A stretch of 64,000 bases of DNA, taken from Prosthecobacter algae. Lineage in GTDB: Bacteria > Verrucomicrobiota > Verrucomicrobiia > Verrucomicrobiales > Verrucomicrobiaceae. How positions within the stretch are numbered: position 1 is the first letter of the stretch; each line of letters begins with the position of its first letter. Shown here piece by piece: positions 33,401-37,482 of the stretch. Location: NCBI RefSeq assembly GCF_039542385.1, contig NZ_BAABIA010000003.1:496001-560000 (forward strand), read 5' to 3'. A program made the translations under genes and the position numbers. A model generated the notes under the pieces. It searched no databases and had not been told where the DNA came from. It worked only from the letters and a program-made list of their open reading frames with translations.

Positions 33401-36295
33401 AGTGGCACCCGAAGCGATGCTAACGGTGGTGCCGGGGCCTGCATTGAGCGCACCCATGATCTGGGAAGTATTGACTTCCAGGCGGGCATTCATGCCATTC
33501 ACAGTCACCGGCACATTGTTGGCGAGAGTATTGCCACCTGCGCGGGCGAGAACGAGGGTACCGCGCTGGATTTCAAGACCGCCTGTGAAGGTGTTGGCAC
33601 CGCTGAGGGTCATGATGCCGTTGCCAGCTTTGACCAGGCTGCCGGAGCCGGAAATGATCCCCGCGTAGGTCGTGGTGGCACCGTTGCCACCCACCGTGAG
33701 CCTGCCTGCGTCCAGGCTGACATTGCCACCGGATGCACCGCCACCGCTGAGGGAACCGATCGTTTCCGATTTGCCATTGAGATCCAGACCGACGCCAGCG
33801 GCATTGGCCAGGGTGAGGGCGGTGAGATCTGGCAGGACTTCAACCAGGGCAGAGGGTGAGATGCTAAGGGTACCGCCATTGACGGTGGTGGAGCCATTGT
33901 AAGCGTTGCCGCCAGCCAGTTCCCAATTGGTGCGGCCTGTTTTGATGATGTTGCCTTTACCAGCGCCCGCAGTGCCGCTCATGGCGATGACGCCACGGAT
34001 GACATTGGTGGTGCCAACGACATCGTCGGCGAAGGTCAGATTGGAATCCGAAGTGCCAGCACCGATGAGGATGCGGCTGCCTGCGGCGCTGGTGAGGGTG
34101 CCAAAACTCTGGGTGACACCGGCCGCCAACTGAAGGGTGGAGCCATCACCATTCAGGGAAACGGTAGGGGAGGCAGCGAGGTTGCCACCGGCCTTCATCT
34201 GCAGGAGGCCGTTGCCATTGATATTCAGGGAGGTGGCGGAAGTGAGGTTGCCCGCCTGCAAGGTGCCGCCTGCATTGACTGTCACGTTGGTGGTGGCAAG
34301 TGCGGAGGTGATCAAAACGCCTTCATTGACGCTGAGGGGACCGGTGAAAGTTTGGTTGGCCGTGAAGGTCTGGGTGCCAGCACCTTCCTTGATCAGGCCG
34401 CCCGTGCCTGAGATGATGCCTGAGTAGCTGAGAAGATCGTTTTCCAGGTTTTGGAGGGTCAGGGTGCCAGCACCCAGGGTGACGTTGCCGCCTGTGGTCC
34501 CGCCGCCAGCCAGGCCGCGGATGGTGTTGTTAAAGCCCGCGAGGTCCAAAGTGGCCCCGGACACGTTGGCAAACTGAAAGCGTGAATTGGCGGAAAAGGC
34601 ATTGGCCTTGCCAGCACGAAGGACGCCAGCATCAATCAAGGTGCTGCCAAAATAGGTGTTGGCGCCCGTGGGATTGAGGATCAAAACCCCGGTGTTCTGC
34701 TTCTGCAAGGTATGACGGTTGGTGTCCGTGCCCGCAGCACCCGTGATGTTGCCGGTGATGGTGTCGGTGGTGGTAGTGTTCCAGCGAAGGCTGCCCGTGT
34801 TGTCTGCGCCAGAGTTGCCGTAGATTTCAATGTTGCCCGCTTTGTTGATGGCACCGGTATTGCCGATGGTCAGGCGTCCGTTGGCCACCGTCGTCGTGCC
34901 TGTATAGGTGGAAGAAGTGCCGTTGAGCACCAGTTCGGAGGCACCAGCCTTCACGACATTGACCACATCCGTACCGTTGTTCACGATGTTGGAGGTGATG
35001 GTGAGTACGTTCTGGGTCTGCCAGATGTAGAGGCTGTCAGCGATGCTATTCGCGGTGCCACCGGCGGTCAGGTTGCCACCCGAGATGGTGGTCGCAAAAT
35101 TGTCCGTTTTCAGGAGTCCTCCAGAAGCGATGTTCAGGGTGGCACCTGTGGCCTGGGCAAAAGTGAAAGTTGACCCAGCACTCAATTTCAGGGAATTGAT
35201 GGTGCCTGCAGCCACGGTTCCTGTGACCGCGCCTGTGACACGCACGTTGTTGGTGGCGGCTGGCACCGTCCAGGCCCCTGTGCGATCCGTGTAAGCCGTC
35301 AAAGCAGCGGCGGGTGTACCCGTGTTTCCGACGAGCCAGTCAGCGTTATTGAACACGGCCCAGCCACCCAGCATGCCGTTCACATTGGCCTGGGAGGTGG
35401 TGAAAAAGCCAGCGGAGTTGACATTGAGGAGGGCGTTTTGGTTCGGCCGGTTGATGGCACCGACACTGATGCTGGCGGTGGTGCCACCGCGCAGGACCTG
35501 ATTGAGGCCAGAGCCGAGATTGAGGCCATTGACCACCTGGGTGAAAGTGGACCCACCCTGGACGGTCACCGTGCCACGGTTGAGGTTGAGGCTGCTGCCG
35601 CTGTCAATGCGATTGGCGGTCGAGGTGTAGTCCAGGATCAGTGCCGAGTTGTTGACGGTGGTGGCTCCGGTAAAGGTATTGGCCCCGCCAAGGTTGACGG
35701 TGCCGCCGAGGCCGTTGATGCCAGGATTGATGGTCAGGCCGGTGCCCGTGCCCGTGATGTTGGATACGACCTGCAGGGTGCGGCCCTGGGCCACGCTCCA
35801 GGTGGCTGCACCGGCATTGTCGAGCGCCAGCGTCATGGTACCGCCAGTGTTGTTGTTGATCACCAGGTTTTGAGTGGCACGGGATAGGTCAATCCCTGCC
35901 GAACCGATACGCAGGGTCTGACTCTGGCTGGCGTTGTTTTGCAGGGTGATGATGCCGCCGGGATTCCACACCCGCAGCCCTTGCACGGCCAGGGTGCTGT
36001 TGGCGACGTTGGAAATACGGAAGGTGGAGGCCGCTGTGATGTCGTTCTTAAACAGCAGGATGTCCGAAGCCGTAGGCTCGGCATTGTCCGCATAATGGGC
36101 ACCCGGGAGAACGATGGTCGGTGAAAGATAGGTGTTGGAGCCACTGTTGGTCTTCACCAAAACCTCGCCATTGCTCTGCAGCGAAAAGGCCAGATTGGAA
36201 GCAATCATCAATACCGTCACTGGCACGCGCAGCCGATGGCGCAGAGTGTGCATCATCTGCTCAGACACATTGAGCTGCGGATGGGATTTTTTCAT
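15446..36295 (-). CDS. Giant secreted protein with autotransporter-associated beta-strand repeats and Ig-like domains
   Basis: One uninterrupted frame of 6949 codons. The N-terminus has a basic region and hydrophobic stretch (VPVTVLMIASNLAFSLQSNG), an extended Sec signal. From about residue 60 to 5900 it consists of beta-strand repeats of the autotransporter-associated (PATR) type, recognisable by GANTYTG/GNNTFTG boxes preceded by LTK.G.G.L.L and followed by a G-T-L-like strand, predicting a very long beta-solenoid. Four longer composite modules are superimposed near residues 300, 1690, 3250 and 4895. Residues about 5950-6430 hold several Ig-like domains with YQWRRN/YKWMR boxes, about 6438-6525 a putative-Ig (He_PIG-like) domain, and about 6530-6949 a module shared with the 779-residue protein at 59242-61581. 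No C-terminal autotransporter beta-barrel is visible, so export across the outer membrane is unexplained. Likely role: surface or adhesion fibre. Confidence 0.93.
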   Translation of the reverse strand: MKKSHPQLNVSEQMMHTLRHRLRVPVTVLMIASNLAFSLQSNGEVLVKTNSGSNTYLSPTIVLPGAHYADNAEPTASDILLFKNDITAASTFRISNVANSTLAVQGLRVWNPGGIITLQNNASQSQTLRIGSAGIDLSRATQNLVINNNTGGTMTLALDNAGAATWSVAQGRTLQVVSNITGTGTGLTINPGINGLGGTVNLGGANTFTGATTVNNSALILDYTSTANRIDSGSSLNLNRGTVTVQGGSTFTQVVNGLNLGSGLNQVLRGGTTASISVGAINRPNQNALLNVNSAGFFTTSQANVNGMLGGWAVFNNADWLVGNTGTPAAALTAYTDRTGAWTVPAATNNVRVTGAVTGTVAAGTINSLKLSAGSTFTFAQATGATLNIASGGLLKTDNFATTISGGNLTAGGTANSIADSLYIWQTQNVLTITSNIVNNGTDVVNVVKAGASELVLNGTSSTYTGTTTVANGRLTIGNTGAINKAGNIEIYGNSGADNTGSLRWNTTTTDTITGNITGAAGTDTNRHTLQKQNTGVLILNPTGANTYFGSTLIDAGVLRAGKANAFSANSRFQFANVSGATLDLAGFNNTIRGLAGGGTTGGNVTLGAGTLTLQNLENDLLSYSGIISGTGGLIKEGAGTQTFTANQTFTGPLSVNEGVLITSALATTNVTVNAGGTLQAGNLTSATSLNINGNGLLQMKAGGNLAASPTVSLNGDGSTLQLAAGVTQSFGTLTSAAGSRILIGAGTSDSNLTFADDVVGTTNVIRGVIAMSGTAGAGKGNIIKTGRTNWELAGGNAYNGSTTVNGGTLSISPSALVEVLPDLTALTLANAAGVGLDLNGKSETIGSLSGGGASGGNVSLDAGRLTVGGNGATTTYAGIISGSGSLVKAGNGIMTLSGANTFTGGLEIQRGTLVLARAGGNTLANNVPVTVNGMNARLEVNTSQIMGALNAGPGTTVSIASGATLTTTQTATGSVVHSGTLDAETRVIELTNINAAANLRPGMSVTIPGLTGVYITQVLAGNQILVNKTIGGDFTNIPLTFGTVGEMSGTLEGEGNWTKTGAGRTVLSGNNTLSGTMTIAEGSLQVGGVTSGGRNWTQNIIDDEASLVFSDTLSTTLDFTNNVASALLFERIGSIGGGVSNLNTDLPHSTINLSGETTHMLLAVGGNDATTTYKGSILGGATSVFVKEGNGTLTWQSDRPGVMQGTVRVESGGLSVTGAQGLNSGTRLAISNKPGAYLELATDISQSVVSLVGGGRGAVTTYANGVLGALGGAYLSGTDGEVRLVDLVTSDSNLPTLTLSSTAVNTVLRYGGAIKGDGNITKEGPNIIELLGDNTYTGSTNIVAASGNNTNSVMRLGAYGTSSGVGILASSGFGSLPETTRLRLTAGNDGTARNVAFDLNGASQTVSSLSSAFEVGSRTVFLRGGSLTLNAFGTDISSTFNGTFDGPGEVNVLSTLDPVGETDGWRLTGDSNLTQTGSFNVLGGKVTLDRAAGTLGDAVNVKVNNTGVLVAQESDVIGSLSGNGNVTINLDRTLTISAAPAGGVASNPWTGNITGFGGLTLATGGSIRLTTAQSYLGNTTLNTGSSLYLDYGSTAPQIIAGPLVLNGGNIYLSGSAGQTIANTSIRTGVTTISTQIGTGPNAMLQLNNITRDTTTLPSGINPGSGGGVLQIRGASVSTSAANVNGILGGYATYHAVDGDGNPVVSWAKSNGAGVAVNGFTAFTTDLEQASNNNLDIVGSGDLFLPGNAGSIRFNNPTAVNLLLENSTRIQSGGLLVTPNVGSNNLRISSFEEGFSITGGDSGNQVRRELIVHQHNTRGTLTIDVPIVDNGQATRLTKVGQGKLILTKLNGYNGQTSILGGVLELGDSPPGPSQSRGSLGNPSGSFAIQNFGYLSFNRGGANDIYEVNNDIIGSGVIRKLNVGSVTLRGSNSSYTGPTQVLAGRLSVGTDRGLGSTAGLTSVAAAGILELRGVNSLESVVLNGGTLAAAVGASTLSGPLTVTTSSTLEAPSTGVDLILAGPVTTYPNATITTAGNGLSGGRIILTNPNNQIGDITLGSRTSLQIGNNTNGSVGRGVITTGNNTSVITNTSNAQLVLGAKITGSGNYIQARNTIVMTRDNDYTGTTTIGGQGAVGIQNLFATLRVGADTYTGSIGTGDVTIQAGNGGESWLRYQLLKSVTLANNITLNPYLEGTSLRNAGLNRFSLGSLQLTGTITAGQHGIADQRSVLQTEGGGKLVLSGLIQNGENNSININNNGNMVFANLNEELNQELWGALGGGGVYTFRSAGSITLKGINTFNSSNYIKKGTLIVDNSASQGLNDDNDFYLSRSAQIHFNYDETTGLISTMRGSLIRLNNGATLTLDDAVTVGNFGDITGEGTLNISANGGTAWVGLFGTNDLNTPANIGSTNQVTTVRVNSLPMTGMVSSLGTNYNINLGVLNGTGDTRLEYMGLGETTDRGINLTGGAGTVRIAGSGKSALILDGPITITNPGNKTLILHGQTIGNTVNGQIDEAGSVLSLVINPAVFLGSGTGNNDMYGLGRWILTNGTNNFSGNVTVDLGVLELAGNLGNGTGTSSVFGDLTATREISLGTGNFDGRKFDVFSGGDNLGAASGLGSTGTIVFNDPNAGTATFSSLITFIQPYNSTNNPGNGELVNNGNKVLVFNGTFKAGNDGGRNWILDGTNTGANTINGVISDTLSTGNSVGILKEGPGTWRLTGANTYEGTTTVARGTLEINGGLAIFDNGLINLSNAGSDNSSVGGSTLRVYQSETIGSLQGTIGTTVDIASGQALTLRAASNTFNGIVTGGGGIVRTNNDTNARDMTFTNRNTYTGPTRVMTNTTNPVINRINVLHLANGGQASGIGASSNEASNLILDSGTGGGGLRWLGVRDLDGTTDRLFTLGAGAGAGGIWADGQVFGDFAPAMNFTNTGAIAFLTSNTNQTLTLRGGTVSENTFAPLISNNGTGITSLTKADGGMWVLNNANTYSGTTTISGGTLAISNAGALGTGAISLAGGAGTGLQLRGGLTMNQTLTNTVSDGTLVASTGANTWAGGLVFGGSNANFRLGVDEGASLNITGIISGSVGTSRLIKFDRGTLTLSGSNTFTGITNVAGGSIVLNYDTTAGGTNTSKLADGAALELGFSGAGAGITTGLGADNDVGGQTYQPAFAGGTVVLSGGSHTEIVSATTLNNGANRVIRNGGSSVLQMGTITRAVANGVNEYGTIDFSAAGIATTNTVNTSGGILANTGTNTASGAYATIDRTNWAVSAASGTNIAINALSTYTANSFAANANTDITSASVNAAANAVTHTVRFNTNNGGVTTLNLAGILSLETGGILVTKNVTDDIVIAGSAGTLRRSANTGNLDTIIHHHGSGSLSINAIIANNTNAQALTKTGAGLLVLNAANTYTGRLNIQEGVVQIGDGTAATSAARLGNGSNPISMADGTTLRLNVANSSLEFAAGALNGGGLLHLAATNQSIFTLSGDSGNWVGDILVQGGTLRIRGNNNALGSIRGITTIEAGGRLDINGSGQNFADRIVLKQGALFTVTNNGATNSNATISGVMTLQNTTTAGVNFNVGTTQALTISAPIRTTNGFTKSGNGILTLSANQMVGFLDGAAAGSTTPNSNPLLMGQIIVAAGELRVGNARALGATGLGNETIVQSGATIDLRGNSLNYADDPTTSREVIRVSGSGVNNVGALKNTSGLGVVSSVVFEGNTTLSGGGFVNSSRLVVAPFDINPNVGSNLPGNLTRVEAVIEGNNANLTIVGSSTANDANGVGVTFRDPKFNSPLSSIDIRESTFRIEEEAGSDATFNGLTNANITNGITIGYGGATLADHTNSTLGVGPNIGARLNFYRSWNTSHSVNITMDGVRAKSNQGVNYIDVGNDATIPNPRTYLTGQINLLGDADRNVFHIDGSAIQQTLGEQGNLTGTIQSKLVVNGQIVGSGGFTKTGARELRLTGNNTFTGSVNVLRFITAAVAWQDNLTNINGVDYQTLGDAEAWAEWGVTLSGSNGRLSGTNSINLQRRGLITLDNTNRLDASSGAGVVGGNNNDRINDAASINFDHGWLKIIGGTTNNSESLATTGGARINVNSGTNILDIMPTDGANTAISLTIGEISRSAGSVLQFNNLDSTSKFGTTSTPESVRITLNNIGGLTQVGNGVGTTDKSVIIGLLGGIMPHEYLSDIRLLSFNNGGASDYLNQGRNQQFITASHFMTYDAATKILRPLDDSEYYVPANGLIDNVAGGAAGKNVNLSDAFTIVRDNTAINALRFGALADNNGDGATAPINDRTTLTSYVDGNPIQMYVDGTLTINSGMISSASFTTGNSSNLATIIAGGTLNFGNREAIINNQNAMIRTSDGIVATANFEIRSTIAGTGGLLKTGIAQVVLDGSNTYSGVTTINNGTLFLRSGRQGLGAGGAGNGVVIEGNGSLNTGGGLQVGTPTAYENILVKALQANQYVMRVDNDLTNWYTNLVIDNVDAAGQVLFAPLVRTDGSATAIINGNIYGGSTAVTSDVSAIDPRLVQFEMGGSNTMIFRGQFGDRGDVNGNAVPIADRISTLPTVAGVRTNENEVLRVQLAGTTEGNFVYDKQYNAAGRLTVIQGNMIVNYDPNDPARDGSGFWTDTAISKIPNADSTTTSFATNGSTSQQGFILGNANNSQSSLLMTKPGQIFNMASWSTAGSGIKWIGGTNESGEVRFGSSTATGTLSIGGTAVRLYANAGGTVVFDQRLINNPGTFPDNLGFMKVGRGTVILQSSTNATASDASFEIAGGRLVLDHSGQNVARVGADNARFSGGVVHALANLAANSTVNYAVTSNTNRVLQLRAGTTELIAEGRSTRSMTVNVGNANANNNRSNLTRDIGSTVNFVEAITGNGNGIISLNFNNFTNAAVKNRIISWATYGNTAREALDFAMADAGASNRVKAISRVAGEYLNDVSAWNTGMDVSENGGVGFYGSLTGSKILNTVRFDTMADSLVTIGSGQTLTLSGDGVAGGILVSSNTGAANKTINGGSIAAFSTSYTGGTTVNSNVITNVSSTANLVVGMPVTGNGIPAGAFITAINGNSITISANATVTSASVPIVTSTPEIIVHQYGKGTLTIGSTITGNSSLTVAGPATTSPDQFGTTGVVKLTGNNTYTGKTFVTGAVLEISDTLALGQNPTNFANSQLTLNGGTLRWTGGTGSLDNRGVALHGGGGVIDVVNSTGNLVIGNALNSAQSSLVSQEIFRGDLIKMGAGSLTLLGNNSNFQGLMDVRQGSLILMSDAGNNNAGTTSVLGSNRSWADGTILRSGTNIQLFLGNGNNGGDWTMDEFFTFEGGNTFTYGGLIDINGIFANTLNGQQFNLGNRRPLNLNGILDIKGTTTFDVVPNAVLRLNNGAGYLTGSGDIVKDGQGRMEFRANVPDWTGNLVIKQGLVYAANQADVLGSGYASGKTITLGSDDRQGTAELLILSPDTNNQGFEFDINHDINVVYNPAQTKRLGIDGIANGNKVSYNGDITLNDSLILLIRDTNVAVGGEQSYVNFNGSFRDGTTTSGNLVVQTDDADGTLNNNNPPPNGRSVGYVVLNGDNSEWTGDITIGTNQVYNHDTTAVLRLGNAKALTAANDVTMNFNSILQAGGQNVTIGSLTTQGGNGAFYGEAGTISSTNVGSSEIIENAASTAATLTIAQSTPVTYEASWDAFFRDGTLNSQFFAPGANTEQKSASLSLTKAGNGWATLTLDNDYSGATEVLGGILQVGRNGIGDTGVSPNGTNTLLKTTVMSGATIAGTGIVQGGLTLNSGATLSPGDNGGKAIGTLSVSGNAIFSGGSNTLLQLRNASYNNPNALTVSDDNYGFWKNTVTSDEFSSALDNLVTTSQHDMLVATGQINWGAGSTITLQNDGYTPKAGDIFRLIKGASYAGIINVGSETRKGGETGADLAGLDLILFALGGNLLWDVSLFNEHGILMVVEADVDIQSINRPVFVEEPTSNHNQANKLAPGTSVTLSGKADSDGDPAKLKYQWNRNGAAVEGATSRIYTFSASFSTQGVYTLTAANEGGSITAVTSINVLVESLPDIRNIAAVNPVAPGGSRSFTVSVDGEAIKPDGSAGFLYQWYKDDVAIEGATNVNLILSNITEADEGFYYIVVTNIAGSDTSNEVFVDVVDPVTNVIATVNPTDTYTGQTITFSSSFEGEGSISYQWRRNNTPITGATAATYTLPNVQAISAGDYSVVVTSRVDNSVASTATSNTISLNLKNPLPQINSLPLSQTVLAGQPIDLKVTAQGLPMLRYTWRRNNVVVASATTASVLISPLDTNTTVAQGGTYIVEVANTAGKVSNTATPAEVVVVDSSTLDLPVAVGAAATFTARVGAGPKTPLTYKWMRFATRPVVIGPGPDEMEGTEDDEMGTEEYEVPIDASRVTGITSRIMKITKTSLDGVTGDDNGIYRCEIKGPVGDPVIGSGYDLRVFNAAPQFTDAFTFPDGLIGRDYLFTVPFNTADRARSPDKITAAGLPPGLKIDPISGRITGKPTATKVGGYKVTITLANKFGKVTSAPGTLIVNDLTQTIPGAWVGIVDRNPDLGGNLGGRVDLTVTTKSTFTGKLILGATTYSFAGPLNVNGTAPTGTVFIKRTGNPLPDPLRLDFELDPGNNTITSGTITDGYTTVNFDGWRQSFSKTVTASTYTGYYTMAVGLSDDSPLIVNGGTPNVPQGAGYAAFTVALDGKLSMAGKLADGETFTNATFVGPNGELAVFQYLYRAVKPGGSILGQFEIDDKQDVDSLNSNNTVSGSATWVRPAGKLTDRTFRAGFGIVGAPISTPVVVVASGGRYNAPVGTLVLDIPEPLVPEYNTTVDFFNGGDLGFAYNASETDLVSMDPDRDFALIKGSKFTIFKGDVADNDTKTAVSAVAKTGLVSGSFTTRDFNPRFPMKPDFVVRSVKFQGIIIREEGQLIGVGYFLLPQLPNAAAGTTDKTSPIFSGRFILEELR

Positions 36296-36791
36296 ATGAG
36301 TGGCGGGTAAAGAGTTCAGTTGCTAACCAAGTTAGACAGGTGCGAGCCGTCAAACTCGTTACAACTTTGCTTAAAATTCGTAATTCGTTGAAATCCAGCA
36401 CCTTGAATCAGGCAAACGAGACTTGATTCGGCCCCATAAACAGCATTTCCAACACGCATGACGCGTGAAGAAGACCTGCAGAAGGAGGTTGGGGGCAGGA
36501 TAATCACCGATTTTTAGATTATTGACTATGTAATCACAAAGTCATGTCAGTCTCCAAGCACAATTTTTTCATATCCTGCGAATTCCTCCAAATTGGCCGA
36601 CCTCCAGCTACAAAGGAATCTCATTGCTGTTTTTTGGGCTATTCTTTACCCCTGCCCAGTAGATGCCTCGCTTACGCCTCGAAGCGGGCAAAAGACTGAT
36701 TGATCAATCCTTTATTTTCAGATCCACTTCTCACAAAAAGAGGATCCAGAGATTCTTTTTCCACGAAAATACCGGGGGCAAATCTTCCAGG
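36296..36791. other. AT-richer intergenic region upstream of the giant gene
   Basis: This 496-bp spacer between the OsmC-like gene and the giant gene (both reverse) is visibly richer in A/T than its surroundings, especially 36500-36780. It should hold the giant gene's promoter, but no canonical sigma-70 pair stands out. The best weak candidate on the minus strand is TTGTGA-N17-TAAAAA around 36511-36539. A small hairpin CTAAC-CAA-GTTAG (36323-36335) lies about 28-40 nt before the start codon. No gene is supported here. Confidence 0.4.
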
Positions 36792-37262
36792 TTATGAAAC
36801 GGGATGCGGTTCAATGATGACTTCGCTGCGGATGGAGGCGGCGATAAAGCAGCGGCGGTGAGCCTCATGATGCAGGTGCTGGACCTGGGCAGGGGTGGGC
36901 AGCACTTCGCCGCTCCAGGTCACCCGAGGCCGAATGGTGATGCGGCTGACCCAGGGGATACCAGCATCATTTTTGGTCATCACCCCCGCTGCCTCGTCCT
37001 CATAACTGTCGGCGATGAAGCCGGCATCCACCGCAGCATGCAGGAACCACAGCATGTGACAACTGGAGACGGAGGCGACGAAGGCCTCCTCTGGATCCAC
37101 GCTGGCCGCATTGGACCAGGGGGCGGGCACAAGGCAGGGAGATGGGGAGGCCGGGACGACGGCACCGCCATCGAAGGCCCAGATGTGTTCGCGCGAATAG
37201 CATCGCTCAAGAAAATCCGGACCGCTGCGGGTCCAGCGAATGGTGGCTAGGTGGTGGGACAT
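36792..37262 (-). CDS. OsmC/Ohr-like peroxiredoxin family protein
   Basis: A 156-residue OsmC-family protein; members reduce organic hydroperoxides through a cysteine pair. Both expected cysteines are visible: FVASVSSCHMLWFL on the long helix, and AHRRCFIAASI near the C-terminus. PEEAFVASVSSCH is the usual helix-start signature. The start at 37262 (MSHHLATIRW) is chosen because the longer frame from 37433 adds 57 residues unlike the family. A CACCCACC tract, not a Shine-Dalgarno, precedes the ATG. Confidence 0.82.
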   Translation of the reverse strand: MSHHLATIRWTRSGPDFLERCYSREHIWAFDGGAVVPASPSPCLVPAPWSNAASVDPEEAFVASVSSCHMLWFLHAAVDAGFIADSYEDEAAGVMTKNDAGIPWVSRITIRPRVTWSGEVLPTPAQVQHLHHEAHRRCFIAASIRSEVIIEPHPVS

Positions 37263-37482
37263 GGTGGGTGGTAGCGGCGGCAGAGATGGGTCGGTTTGCC
37301 GCTGAAAGTGCAATTCAGGATTCAAATCGCGAATCAGGATGAGAACGGTCTTGCCAGCCTTTCGTTGAACCAGCGGTCTAAAAAGCTGGTCGCAGGGGAC
37401 ACGCCCGCTCCCCCCCAGAGTCACTTTTGACAAGCCGCCTTGCCAGCGGGGCCGCCCGCGCCACTATGGCCTCTTTCCACCC

